A stretch of DNA of 49,968 nucleotides, from NCBI GenBank assembly GCA_025457615.1, contig JALOTZ010000025.1, positions 1-49,968 on the forward strand. Direction: 5' to 3'. Below the pieces are notes generated by a model. The model was not told the origin of the DNA. It saw only the letters and a program-made list of their open reading frames with translations, and did no database searches. This document shows, piece by piece, positions 27,329-38,421 of the stretch. How positions within the stretch are numbered: position 1 is the stretch's first letter; the number at the start of each line of letters is the position of its first letter. Made by a program: the position numbers and the translations under genes. This DNA comes from Verrucomicrobiota bacterium (GTDB taxonomy: Bacteria > Verrucomicrobiota > Verrucomicrobiia > Limisphaerales > DSYF01).

Positions 27329-28609
27329 ATGAACGCAGACTTAGTTGCAGTCTTGGAATACTGGGAGAAGGAGAAGGGCATCTCTCGCGAGGCCCTGATT
27401 TCGGCTGTACAGGATGCGCTGCTTCAAGCCGCCAAGAAGGCGGTTGGACCAGCCCGCGAGCTGCGTGTCTCCATCCATCCCCAATCAGGCGACATCAAGG
27501 CCTTTGCGCGGCTGCTGGTCTCCGAACAGGTGATTTCCAAGCACGACCAGATTTCCGTGTTCGACGCGCGCCGGATCAAGCCTGACGCCAAACCCGGTGA
27601 CGAGTTGGAACTGGAGGTCACCCCGGCTGGATTCGGACGCATTGCCGCCCAGAACGCCAAGCAGGCGTTGATCCAGCAGCTTCGCAAGGCGGAGAAGTCT
27701 CTCATCTTGACGGAATTCAAGGATCGCGTCGGCGAAATCATCAGCGGCACCGTGCGCCGGTTTGACCGTTCCGATGTCATCATCGACCTCGGACGATACG
27801 AGGGTTTGTTGCCGCACAACGAGCGCGCCCCCACCGAGGAGTACCAGATCGGCGAGCGTATCCGCTGCTATGTCCAGGAAGTGCGCCAGGGACCGTCCGG
27901 GCCGGACATCATTCTTTCCCGCGCGGATCCGCAGTTCGTGATCAAGTTGTTCCAATTGGAGGTGTCCGAGATCAACGACGGCACCATCCAGATCAAGGGG
28001 ATTGCACGCGAGCCCGGCTTTCGCACCAAACTGGCGGTCTGGACACGTGACGAACGGGTGGATCCGGTGGGAGCCTGCGTGGGGTTGCGTGGACAGCGCG
28101 TCAAGAGCATCGTCCGTGAACTGAACAACGAGAAGGTGGACATCATCCGTTGGGACCCCGACATTCGGACCTTTGTCACCAACGCCCTGGCTCCCGCCCA
28201 GCTCAAGGCCTTTGACATTGACGAGGTGCGGCGCCGGGTCAGGATTCTGGTGAGTGAAGATCAGTTGTCACTGGCCATCGGCAAGCGTGGTCAAAACGCC
28301 CGGCTGACGGCCAAACTGACGGGTTGGCAGATCGATATCGAGCCCGAGGTGGTGGTGACCAAAGGCTTTGAGCAGAAGGTGGCCGAGGCCGTGCAGGCCT
28401 TGGCGGGCATTCCGGGCATCACCCAGGCTCAGGCCGATTCGCTCGTGCACCATGGGATGACCCGGCTGGAGGATTTGCTCGAGGCGGAGCAGGCGGATCT
28501 GGAATCGATTCCCGATCTGGCCGAGCACGCCGGCGCCATCCTGGAGGCGGCCAAGGCCGAGGCCGCGCGCCGCACCATCAGTATCAGCGATGCGACAGTG
28601 TCGGGCTAA
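27329..28609 (+). CDS. nusA: Transcription termination/antitermination factor NusA
   Basis: The 426-residue RNA polymerase-binding factor has the N-terminal domain (about 1-125), the S1 domain (about 135-200, ISGTVRRFDRSDVIIDLG), KH1 and KH2 (VGLRGQRVKSIVREL and LAIGKRGQNARLTAKLTGW) and a short C-terminal helix-hairpin-helix region (about 350-415, GITQAQADSLVHHGM). It leads nusA-infB-rbfA-nrnA-truB. rimP, which often precedes nusA, is absent from the 213 bases upstream. No Shine-Dalgarno is evident. Confidence 0.96.
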   Translation: MNADLVAVLEYWEKEKGISREALISAVQDALLQAAKKAVGPARELRVSIHPQSGDIKAFARLLVSEQVISKHDQISVFDARRIKPDAKPGDELELEVTPAGFGRIAAQNAKQALIQQLRKAEKSLILTEFKDRVGEIISGTVRRFDRSDVIIDLGRYEGLLPHNERAPTEEYQIGERIRCYVQEVRQGPSGPDIILSRADPQFVIKLFQLEVSEINDGTIQIKGIAREPGFRTKLAVWTRDERVDPVGACVGLRGQRVKSIVRELNNEKVDIIRWDPDIRTFVTNALAPAQLKAFDIDEVRRRVRILVSEDQLSLAIGKRGQNARLTAKLTGWQIDIEPEVVVTKGFEQKVAEAVQALAGIPGITQAQADSLVHHGMTRLEDLLEAEQADLESIPDLAEHAGAILEAAKAEAARRTISISDATVSG

Positions 28610-28691
28610 CTGTGCGCCATGGAGTGAACCCATGAGCGTTTCGGGGGCATGAGCCGTTCGCTGGAGAATCCGCTGCCCAGGTCATTGTTTT

Positions 28692-31145
<2,454 letters not shown>

Positions 31146-31217
31146 GCCGGTAATCCCACGGCGGAACAATCCTCCCGGTCCAGCCCAACGCCTCCCACAC
31201 CCAACCGCCAGCGCTGC

Positions 31218-31583
31218 ATGCCGTCGCTCCGCACCCAACGCATCCGTGAACTGCTCAAACGCGAGATCGGGGAGATCCTGCGCCGCGAACTGCCCGTGCA
31301 CGAAGCCGGCTTGATCAGTGTCAACGACGTGGAGGTCTCCGGGGATCTGCAGTCGGCCAAGGTCTTTGTCAGCGTCCTGGGCAGCGCCGACCAACAGAAA
31401 CAGGCCGTCCGCCTGATGTCGGAGGGCCGCACCCGGGTGCAGTCGCAGATCGGACGCAGCCTCTTCCTGAAATACACCCCGGTGCTGTCCTTTGTGATGG
31501 ACGACTCCATCGAGAAGGGCAACCGCGTGCTCCAGATCATCGACGAGCTGGAGCAAACGGATCCGGCCTCCGGCTCCGCCTGA
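31218..31583 (+). CDS. rbfA: Ribosome-binding factor A
   Basis: The 121-residue KH-fold protein matures the 30S subunit and 16S rRNA 5' end. Family features are TQRIRELLKREIGEILRREL at the N-terminus, ISVNDVEVSGDLQSAKVFVS, and the C-terminal RSLFLKYTPVLSFVMDDSIE. Position between infB and nrnA is typical of this cluster. Confidence 0.95.
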   Translation: MPSLRTQRIRELLKREIGEILRRELPVHEAGLISVNDVEVSGDLQSAKVFVSVLGSADQQKQAVRLMSEGRTRVQSQIGRSLFLKYTPVLSFVMDDSIEKGNRVLQIIDELEQTDPASGSA

Positions 31584-31600
31584 CGCCGCCCTCCAAGCCG

Positions 31601-32584
31601 ATGAGCTCCCAGCCCAGAATCGTCCGCAAACTCCTGGAAACCATCCGCGAACACCAGACGTTCTGCGTGGTCGGACACATGCGGCCCGATGGCGATTGCA
31701 TCGGTTCCCAACTGGCCATGACGCTGGCGCTGCGCAACGAAGGCAAGGAGGCGGTGTGCTGGAACCAGGATCCGCTGCCCCAGAAATACCGGTTCCTCGA
31801 CCCGGAGCGCGTGATTGAATCCCCCAAGCGCGGAAAGGCGTTTGATTGCGTGATTGCCACGGACGCCGCCACGTTCGATCGACTTGGGACCGTGGCGGAC
31901 TGTGTGCAGGACCGCAAGGTGCTGCTCAACATTGATCATCACGAGAGCAACACCCGCTACGGAGATGTGAACTGGGTATCCTCCCGAAGCCCCTCGACCG
32001 CCGAACTGGTGTATCGACTGCTGCGCGCGGGACGTTTTGCCATCACCAAGCCCATGGCCGACTGCCTGTTCACGGGGGTCTCGACCGACACGGGTTCGTT
32101 CCAATACCCGACCACCCGTCCATCCACCTACCACGTCGCCGGCGACCTGGTGGCCCGCGGCGCCAACCTGGCCCTGATCTGTGACGAGGTGTACCAGTCC
32201 TATCCGCTGTCCCGTGCCCGGCTCCTGAAGCACATCTACAGCACCTTCCGGCTCACGGACGACGATCGCATCGCGTATTTCTGGCTCAAGAAGGCGGACT
32301 TCGCCCGCACGGGCGCCGAAAGCGCGGACACCGAGGGGCTCATCGATCATATCCGCGACATCGAACCGGTGATTGTCGCCTGCGTTTTCGAGGAGCTCGA
32401 TCCCGAGCGGACCCGGATCAGTCTCCGCAGCAAGAGTCATCTGGTCAACGTGAGCAGCATCGCCTCGGAGTTCGGCGGGGGGGGACACTCGGCCGCAGCG
32501 GGCGCGACCATCCCTGGCAAACCACTCTCGGTCCAACGCCGCGTTGTGGCCGCCATTCGCCGGGCCCTCCACCATTCACACTAG
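31601..32584 (+). CDS. nrnA: DHH-family phosphoesterase, NrnA-type oligoribonuclease/pAp phosphatase
   Basis: The 327-residue DHH/DHHA1 enzyme is expected to degrade short oligonucleotides and pAp using divalent metals. Motifs are GHMRPDGDCIGSQ (motif I), ATDAA (motif II), IDHHESN (the DHH motif), STDTGSFQY (motif IV) and the C-terminal DHHA1 signature FGGGGHSAAAG. Placement between rbfA and truB matches the common order. The start at 31601 follows rbfA by 17 bases. Substrate preference cannot be read from sequence. Confidence 0.92.
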   Translation: MSSQPRIVRKLLETIREHQTFCVVGHMRPDGDCIGSQLAMTLALRNEGKEAVCWNQDPLPQKYRFLDPERVIESPKRGKAFDCVIATDAATFDRLGTVADCVQDRKVLLNIDHHESNTRYGDVNWVSSRSPSTAELVYRLLRAGRFAITKPMADCLFTGVSTDTGSFQYPTTRPSTYHVAGDLVARGANLALICDEVYQSYPLSRARLLKHIYSTFRLTDDDRIAYFWLKKADFARTGAESADTEGLIDHIRDIEPVIVACVFEELDPERTRISLRSKSHLVNVSSIASEFGGGGHSAAAGATIPGKPLSVQRRVVAAIRRALHHSH

Positions 32585-32589
32585 GCTCA

Positions 32590-33312
32590 ATGCAGGAATT
32601 CAGTCCACTCGATGGCGCCTTGCTGATCGACAAACCGGCGGGCCCCACTTCCCATGACGTCGTGGATGCCATTCGCCGCAAGTTCGGCATCAAGAAAGTC
32701 GGCCACTGCGGCACCCTCGACCCCAACGCCACCGGCCTGCTCATCATCGTGCTCGGGCGGGGCACCAAGCTGTCCGAGAAACTGATGTCCGACGACAAGG
32801 TGTATGAAGGCACCGCCCGATTTGGGGAAACCACCAACAGCTACGATGCGGACGGCGAACGGGTGTCGTCCCTGCCGGTCCCGCCTCTGACCGCAGATCA
32901 ACTGAACGAGGCGGCCAAGGCGTTTGTCGGGGACTTGATGCAAACGCCGCCCATGGTCTCCGCCATCAAGAAGAATGGTGTGCCGCTTTACAAGCTCGCC
33001 CGGAAAGGGGTCGAAGTGGAACGCGAGCCCCGGCTGGTCCATGTCTATTCCTTCCGCTTCAGCGCCTACGCCGAGCCGCTGGGCAGCTTTCGCGTCGCCT
33101 GCACCAAGGGCACTTACGTGCGCAGCCTGGTCCACGATCTCGGCCAGAACCTCGGCTGCGGCGCGCATCTGGCCAGCCTGCGCCGCAGCGCCTCCGGCAA
33201 GTTCAACGTTCAGGACGCCCAACCGCTCGACCGTGTTCTCCAATGGTCCGGATCGGAACTCGAGGCGCACGTGATCCCGTTCCTCAAACTGTCCACCGGT
33301 TCTCCCGCCTGA
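32590..33312 (+). CDS. truB: tRNA pseudouridine-55 synthase
   Basis: The 240-residue pseudouridine synthase modifies U55 in the T loop of tRNAs. The catalytic aspartate lies in HCGTLDPNATGLL, preceded by DKPAGPTSHDVV; YEGTARFGETTNSYD and GTYVRSLVHDLG follow. The C-terminal PUA domain is absent, giving the short bacterial form. It begins five bases after nrnA. Confidence 0.95.
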   Translation: MQEFSPLDGALLIDKPAGPTSHDVVDAIRRKFGIKKVGHCGTLDPNATGLLIIVLGRGTKLSEKLMSDDKVYEGTARFGETTNSYDADGERVSSLPVPPLTADQLNEAAKAFVGDLMQTPPMVSAIKKNGVPLYKLARKGVEVEREPRLVHVYSFRFSAYAEPLGSFRVACTKGTYVRSLVHDLGQNLGCGAHLASLRRSASGKFNVQDAQPLDRVLQWSGSELEAHVIPFLKLSTGSPA

Positions 33313-33369
33313 AGCCCCGGACAACGGAATCCGGCCTCCTTGGGAGCCTGTCTTGCGTAGAGTTTCGGA

Positions 33370-33398
33370 TTGCCCGGCCAGGCGTCCCTTGCTATAGA
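33370..33398 (+). promoter_or_regulatory. Candidate promoter for the CHRD-domain gene
   Basis: TTGCCC (33370-33375), a 17-base spacer and TATAGA (33393-33398) form one of the best promoter matches in the window. The -10 lies inside a small dyad, TTGCT-ATAG-AGCAA. A purine-rich ribosome site (AAGAGGAGC) follows before the ATG at 33471. Confidence 0.5.
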
Positions 33399-33470
33399 GC
33401 AAACCGTAACCAAAGGCTTTCCGGCCGTTGTCGGGAAGCGGCAACCCAGTCAAGAGGAGCAAGGAATAAC

Positions 33471-34661
33471 ATGAAATCTATCGCGGTATTATTGGCCAGC
33501 GCTGCGGCCTGTCAGGCCTTGGTGTTGGAATTCGACCTGTCCCCCGAGGGCACCGACCAGGCCCTGGGATTGAGTCCATCCAACGCAGTTCCAGCCGTCA
33601 CCAACAGCATCGGAGCAGGCAACGAATTGGGTGAAGGCATCTATCTGGATACCGACACCGGCATTTTGATGATGAATTTCGGCTACGGTTCCGCAGGCGG
33701 ATTCACCAACAACCTCACCGGGGCCGTGACCCTCGCCGCCATCTATGGACCGGCCGCCGCCGGGCAGGCCTCGAGCAATCTCGTGGCAGACCTGGCTGAG
33801 ATCCACTTCCTGGCTTTCACCGGCCCCACTAACGGAGGCATCGTCCAGGGAGCAGTCGAAGTGACCGACACCAACCAAGTGAAGGAACTTCGCGATGGCC
33901 TCTGGTATGTGAACCTTGCCACCGATGCCAATCCGGAGGGCGAGATCCGCGGACAACTCATCCTGGCCAACGCCGCCCCGGTCATCGCATGCCCGGGCGA
34001 TGTCACCACCGAGTGCGGCGAACTGACCCGAACCGAGATCACGGTGAGCGATGCCGATGGCGACGACGTGACGATTCAATGGATGGTGAACGGGGTGGCC
34101 ATGAACACCGTGGTGATCCCGGGAGACGCGGCGCTGGCGAGCACCAATCTGGTCATCGAGGCGGAGTATCCCCTGGGCACCAACCTGCTTGAGTTCGTGG
34201 CCACGGACACCGTGGGCGAAACCAGTCGTTGCTCGGCCACCGTGTTTGTGGAAGACACGACCCCGCCGGAGATCACCGGCGTTACGGCCAGTCCGACCAC
34301 CCTCTGGCCGCCCAACCACCAGATGGTCGAGGTGAACGTGCAGGCCATCGTCGAGGATGCGTGCGGGGAAGCCGAATGGACCATCCTGAACGTGACCAGC
34401 AACGAACCCATCAACGGGACTGGCGACGGAAACACAGATCCCGATTGGGTCAAGCTCGACAGCGACACTGTCGAACTGCGCGCGGAACGCTCGGGCAACC
34501 TGAGCGGACGCGTTTACACCATCTGGGTGGGCGCCGAGGATGCCTCAGGCAACACGGCGGAGCCCGAGGGCGTCGCGGTGACCGTGCCCCATGATCAGAA
34601 GCAGGACCAGCCCGCCAAGAAATCGGGCTTGAGCAAGTGGCTCTGGTTCCGCTGGCGCTAG
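33471..34661 (+). CDS. Secreted CHRD-domain protein with Ig-like repeats
   Basis: The 396-residue protein begins with a short signal-like segment (MKSIAVLLASAAACQALVLE). A CHRD domain spans about residues 20-165 (ending NPEGEIRGQLIL), followed by two beta-rich Ig/HYR-like domains: about 167-262 (APVIACPGDVTTECG) and about 265-380 (TTPPEITGVTASPTTLWPPN). The C-terminus is basic and aromatic (KSGLSKWLWFRWR) with no recognisable sorting signal. Function is unknown; CHRD domains were first named from chordin. A strong AAGAGGAGC ribosome site, its own promoter candidate and a downstream terminator mark it as a separate transcription unit. Confidence 0.85.
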   Translation: MKSIAVLLASAAACQALVLEFDLSPEGTDQALGLSPSNAVPAVTNSIGAGNELGEGIYLDTDTGILMMNFGYGSAGGFTNNLTGAVTLAAIYGPAAAGQASSNLVADLAEIHFLAFTGPTNGGIVQGAVEVTDTNQVKELRDGLWYVNLATDANPEGEIRGQLILANAAPVIACPGDVTTECGELTRTEITVSDADGDDVTIQWMVNGVAMNTVVIPGDAALASTNLVIEAEYPLGTNLLEFVATDTVGETSRCSATVFVEDTTPPEITGVTASPTTLWPPNHQMVEVNVQAIVEDACGEAEWTILNVTSNEPINGTGDGNTDPDWVKLDSDTVELRAERSGNLSGRVYTIWVGAEDASGNTAEPEGVAVTVPHDQKQDQPAKKSGLSKWLWFRWR

Positions 34662-34702
34662 CCCTGGGGTCCAGCTTCATCCTCAACATTTCAACTGTCG
34701 AG

Positions 34703-34731
34703 GGGAAGGGGTTCCGGCCCCTTCCCTTTTT
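34703..34731 (+). terminator. Rho-independent terminator after the CHRD gene
   Basis: GGGAAGGGG (34703-34711) pairs perfectly with CCCCTTCCC (34718-34726) across a six-base TTCCGG loop and is followed by five Ts. It should also block read-through from the truB operon into ribF. Confidence 0.9.
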
Positions 34732-34934
34732 CATGCCTGTCAACCGTCCTGAATCTCCGAAGCCCGATGGCATCCGTCGGGCCGGACATCGGGCGATTGG
34801 GATGCCGTTGCGCAGCAGCGCCCCGCGGACACACTGGTCGATTTGCACCCGTCCCCCTGCGGGAAGCCTCCAGGATTCCATCCCGAGCCCACGCGCACGC
34901 TCGACGCCACACGCGAAACCGAGCAAGATCCGGC
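34732..34934. other. Terminator-to-ribF intergenic region
   Basis: The 203-base stretch has no supported gene. It contains a GGCATCC/GGGATGCC dyad (about 34768-34805). The conserved FMN-riboswitch core was looked for and not found, so flavin control of ribF by that element is not supported. No strong promoter match was seen. Confidence 0.4.
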
Positions 34935-35861
34935 ATGCTCGTCGCCCGATCCGCCCAAGCTCTGGCCACACCCGGACGCAAAGTCTGCCTGGCCATCGGA
35001 TTTTTCGACGGGGTGCATCTGGGCCATCAACAGATCATCCGACAGGCTGAAGAAGACGCCCGGCAACACGACGCCACCTCGGTGGTGGTCACGTTCGACC
35101 GACACCCGGCGTCCGTGGTGGACCCGGACCGCGCCCCGGCCCTCATCCAAACCACCGAGCACCGTCTCCGCACCCTGAAGACCCTGGGGCCGGACGCGGT
35201 GTTGCTGCTTCCGTTTGACACCCCATTGCGCGAGCAGTCGGGGGAACAGTTCATCCGCCAGTTGCATCAGGCCCTGGGAGGACTCCAAAGCATCTGCATC
35301 GGCGCGGATTTTCATTTTGGCTATCAGCGATCCGGCAACGTATCCCTGTTGCGCGAGTTGGGCCGCCAACTGGGATTCCAGGTCCACGGCATCGCCGGCG
35401 TGGCTCTCGAAGGCCGAACCATCAGCAGCACCCGCATTCGTGAAGCGATTCGCAGCGGTGAGTTGGAAACGGCGGGTCAGATGCTTGGACGCTCCTACTC
35501 CATTTCCAGCCGGGTCATCCGTGGGGATCAACTCGGACACCAACTCAGGTTTCCAACCGCCAACCTGGAGGTCGCGGGTTTGGCCTTGCCGCCCGACGGC
35601 GTTTACATGGCCCAGGCGGAAGTGGAGGGCCGGCGTCATCATGCCGTGGTGAACATTGGAAACCGTCCCACCATCACCCCGAAGGCTTCGGATACCCGGC
35701 TGGAAGCGCACCTGCTGGACTTTGACGGGAACCTTTACGGCCGGGAACTGGAGGTGATCTTTGTGGAACGCCTGCGGGAAGAGCGGCGTTTCGCCTCCCG
35801 CGATGAACTTCAGCAACAGATCGAACGGGATGTCGCGGAAGCCCGCCACCGGTTTGGCTGA
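34935..35861 (+). CDS. ribF: Bifunctional riboflavin kinase/FAD synthetase
   Basis: The 308-residue enzyme makes FMN and FAD from riboflavin. The N-terminal nucleotidyltransferase domain shows FFDGVHLGHQ and IGADFHFGYQRSGN, with SSTRIREAIRSGEL. The C-terminal flavokinase domain shows GHQLRFPTANL, PPDGVYM, NIGNRPTI and LEAHLLDFDGNLYG. The ATG at 34935 is taken, about 20 residues before the FDGVHLGH motif. A strong terminator separates it from the truB cluster, so ribF probably has its own promoter. Confidence 0.95.
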   Translation: MLVARSAQALATPGRKVCLAIGFFDGVHLGHQQIIRQAEEDARQHDATSVVVTFDRHPASVVDPDRAPALIQTTEHRLRTLKTLGPDAVLLLPFDTPLREQSGEQFIRQLHQALGGLQSICIGADFHFGYQRSGNVSLLRELGRQLGFQVHGIAGVALEGRTISSTRIREAIRSGELETAGQMLGRSYSISSRVIRGDQLGHQLRFPTANLEVAGLALPPDGVYMAQAEVEGRRHHAVVNIGNRPTITPKASDTRLEAHLLDFDGNLYGRELEVIFVERLREERRFASRDELQQQIERDVAEARHRFG

Positions 35862-36029
35862 CCCCGCCGCGCACGGGCTTGACCAACCCAGGGGCACGGA
35901 AAACCGCGAGGCGATCACCCACAAAGAATCGGCCCGCGCTGATTCTCACGCGCCATCACCAGGTAAACGCCCCCTGTCATCCTCTTCATCCCCGCGGCGG
36001 GCCTCGTAACCTCGGCGCCTGCGGGAAGG

Positions 36030-37022
36030 TCAGGCTTTGAGCACGATCTTTCCGGACAGTTCGCCGGACTTGTGCAAGGTACTGCCTTCCTGAAGGCGAT
36101 GGGCCTCGGCGGCCGCCGCCAGGGGCAACACACGATCAATGCACGCCTTGAGCGTCCCGTCCGCCAGCCAACCATTGATCGCGTCCGCCGCCGCCCCGAT
36201 TTCAACGGAGCTGGCGTTGAACATGGCAAAGCCGTGGAGCGAGCAGTCCTTGACGTAAAATGGCCCCACCGGAAACGCCGGCCGGGCCTCGCGTCCCGCC
36301 ATAACCACCATCCGTCCGCGCATCGCGAGGAGAGCGACGCCGTTTTCGAAGTCCGGCTCCCGCAAGGTTTCCCACCAGACGTGCACCCCGTCGGGGGCAA
36401 GTTCCTTCACCCGCGCGGAGACATCCTCGGTTTTGTAGAGGATGACCTGATCCGCCCCGAGTTTGCGGCAGAGGCTGGCTTTGTGATCCGATCCGGCCGT
36501 GGTGATGACGGTGGCCCCCAGGCGTTTGGCCATTTGCACCACGCACGATCCGACGCCGCCCGTCCCCCCGTTCACAAACAGCACTTCGCCGGCCTGTAAC
36601 CGGGCGTGTCGCATCAGCCCCAGATAGGCCGTCACCCCCACGAGCGACACCGCCACCACGTCCTCGTCACGGACGTTTTTAGGGGTCGGGAACAGCCATT
36701 CCTCGTCCACCGCCACCTCCTCCGCGAAAGTGCCCGAGCGTCCGCCAAAACCCAGGTTCGTGGCCCAGACGCGGTCGCCGGGTCTGAAGCGCGTGATCCC
36801 CTGTCCCACCTCCATCACCGTCCCTGCGAGATCACGTCCGAGGACAAACGGAAACTCCATCCGCGCCGGCACCAGGCCCGCGCGCCAATACACGTCGATG
36901 GGGTTGACGTCCACCGCCGTCACTTGGACCCGGCATTGCCCGGGCTCGAGCATGGGTGCGGGCAGGTCCCCATAGGTGATGACTTCGGGCGGGCCGGTGC
37001 GGGTGATGTAGGCGGCTTTCAT
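36030..37022 (-). CDS. Zinc-independent MDR oxidoreductase (quinone oxidoreductase-like)
   Basis: The 330-residue medium-chain dehydrogenase/reductase opens with MKAAYITRTGPPEVITYGD and DVNPIDVYWRAG, typical of quinone reductases. The nucleotide-binding glycine motif is FVNGGTGGVGSCVVQMAKRLGA (split here as NGGTGGVGS), followed by TAGSDHKASLCRKLGAD. The catalytic-zinc ligand pattern of alcohol dehydrogenases is absent, which supports the NADPH:quinone reductase branch. The substrate is unknown. It lies downstream of the aat operon, separated by a terminator. Confidence 0.88.
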   Translation of the reverse strand: MKAAYITRTGPPEVITYGDLPAPMLEPGQCRVQVTAVDVNPIDVYWRAGLVPARMEFPFVLGRDLAGTVMEVGQGITRFRPGDRVWATNLGFGGRSGTFAEEVAVDEEWLFPTPKNVRDEDVVAVSLVGVTAYLGLMRHARLQAGEVLFVNGGTGGVGSCVVQMAKRLGATVITTAGSDHKASLCRKLGADQVILYKTEDVSARVKELAPDGVHVWWETLREPDFENGVALLAMRGRMVVMAGREARPAFPVGPFYVKDCSLHGFAMFNASSVEIGAAADAINGWLADGTLKACIDRVLPLAAAAEAHRLQEGSTLHKSGELSGKIVLKA

Positions 37023-37058
37023 TGGCTCGTGGAAGTCACGGATACAGGAAACCCGGGG

Positions 37059-37082
37059 AAAACAAAAGCGCCGTTCGCGGCG
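37059..37082 (-). terminator. Rho-independent terminator after aat
   Basis: Read on the minus strand, CGCCG-CGAA-CGGCG is followed by CTTTTGTTTT. The stem occupies 37069-37082 and the U-rich tail 37059-37067. It ends the clpS-to-aat operon before the oxidoreductase gene. Confidence 0.7.
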
Positions 37083-37240
37083 GGCCTCCGTTAATCGGCT
37101 TCAGGCCGCACCATTCAAGTGCGCGGCCAAGGGGGACGTGGGCTCTGGAACTGCACACAGCCTGGAATCACAGAGGAAAGCTCGCGCGATCTGAAGGCCA
37201 CCCCGGGTCAGCGCCGACTCACGCGCAGCGGATACCAGGC
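37083..37240. other. 3' flank of aat
   Basis: The stretch between the aat stop and its terminator holds no convincing gene; open frames here are overlaps of the opposite strand. No repeat was recognised. Confidence 0.35.
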
Positions 37241-37930
37241 TCAGGAGAACGAGCAGTTCCGCCGCAAGGCCTTCGACAGCCGTTCGAGATACTCGGCGCG
37301 GGGGATCTCGGCGCCCCCCATGAGACGCGTCACCGGCGTCAGCATCTGCACATCGAAAAGAACAAACCCCTGCGCCCGCAGGTGTTCCGCCAGCCGGACC
37401 AAGGCAACCTTGGAGGCGTTGCTGACCCGATGAAACATGGATTCGCCGGCGAACAATCCCCCCTGGCACACGCCGTAGATGCCCCCTGCCAGTTGATCGC
37501 CCAGCCAGACCTCGAGGCTGTGCGCGTGCCCGGCCCGATGCATCGCTTCGTAGGCTTCGATGAACTCCTTGGTAATCCACGTGCTCCGGCGCCCGCGCCT
37601 GGGCCCGGCGCAAGCCGACATCACACCCCGAAAATCCCGGTCCAGGGTCACGGTGAACTCGCCAGCGCGGAGCACCCGTCGCAGACTCCGCGGAATGTGG
37701 ATCGCCTCAAGCTCGAGGATGCCGCGCGGATCTGGCGACCACCAGGTGACCGGGTTCACCGTCCAGGGAAACACCCCGTGCCGATAAGCCGCCTGAAGTC
37801 GATGGACCGAGAGGTCCCCACCAACCGCCACCAATCCATCCGGACCCGCGCCCCGCGGATCGGGAAACGCTGCGCGTCCGGTCAACACGGCCGGCAACGC
37901 GACGGATAGCGGCTGTGACGGGGTTCCCAT
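37241..37930 (-). CDS. aat: Leucyl/phenylalanyl-tRNA--protein transferase
   Basis: The 229-residue enzyme transfers Leu or Phe to proteins with N-terminal Lys or Arg, creating N-degrons. Family motifs are FPDPRGAGPDGLVAVGGDL, YRHGVFPW, WWSPDPRGIL, the central GIYGVCQGGLFAGESMFHR, and FDVQMLTPVTRLMGG. ATG 37930 is used; TTG 37945 overlaps the upstream stop and would add five residues. It is the last gene of a coupled operon with clpS, whose product delivers the same N-degrons to Clp protease. Confidence 0.95.
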   Translation of the reverse strand: MGTPSQPLSVALPAVLTGRAAFPDPRGAGPDGLVAVGGDLSVHRLQAAYRHGVFPWTVNPVTWWSPDPRGILELEAIHIPRSLRRVLRAGEFTVTLDRDFRGVMSACAGPRRGRRSTWITKEFIEAYEAMHRAGHAHSLEVWLGDQLAGGIYGVCQGGLFAGESMFHRVSNASKVALVRLAEHLRAQGFVLFDVQMLTPVTRLMGGAEIPRAEYLERLSKALRRNCSFS

Positions 37931-37941
37931 GGGCCGTCCGC

Positions 37942-38421
37942 TCAATCCGGGTCGGGCGGCCCGTGCCGTGCCTGGAGGAACTGCATCTGGAACATGCCGG
38001 CGGCTTCCATGTAGAAGAACGCGGCGGGATCTTGTCGCAGCAAGGATTCCGGGTCATGGATGTCCTCGGGGCATCCCAGTTTGAGCCAATGCCCCACCCG
38101 GATGTCATTGAGCACCTGGAGCATCCAATCCAGGTCGGTCCGTGCCAGGTTGAACTGCCATTCCTGCTCGCAGGGCCGGAAGCGTGACCCACTTCTGAGC
38201 CACCGACGGAGCCGGGCTTGGTGCGCCCCGCGCTGCTCGGCCAGCGCGTCATGCAGGAGATGCAGGTCCTCGGGTGAAACTCGATCTGCCGAGTCGCGGC
38301 TCAACGGCTGATAATCCGGCGGCAGGACTGGATAGGCCCGGAGCACGGCCAGGAGGAACTCCCGTTCGCGATCGGTCAACGCGAAGGTCCAGGCCCGGGA
38401 GGTGGCTTTGAGCTGCCTCAC
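37942..38421 (-). CDS. DUF2017-like protein between clpS and aat
   Basis: The 159-residue soluble protein has no signal peptide. Its pattern (WTFALTDREREFLLAVLRA, then EWQFNLARTDLDWMLQVLND, then IRVGHWLKLGCPEDIH) resembles the DUF2017 family that follows clpS in actinobacteria, including a W...NDIR...LG core. This is a pattern match by eye, not a search result. The start is GTG 38421, overlapping the clpS stop (GTGA), and its stop abuts aat, so all three are probably translated together. A role linked to ClpS or Clp protease is inferred from context. Confidence 0.75.
   Translation of the reverse strand: MRQLKATSRAWTFALTDREREFLLAVLRAYPVLPPDYQPLSRDSADRVSPEDLHLLHDALAEQRGAHQARLRRWLRSGSRFRPCEQEWQFNLARTDLDWMLQVLNDIRVGHWLKLGCPEDIHDPESLLRQDPAAFFYMEAAGMFQMQFLQARHGPPDPD

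Noticed and set aside
34732-34934. FMN riboswitch before ribF
   Set aside because: The conserved RFN core sequences are not present.
35862-36029. Small open frames between ribF and the oxidoreductase
   Set aside because: They are tails or shadows of neighbouring genes, without a start signal or recognisable pattern.
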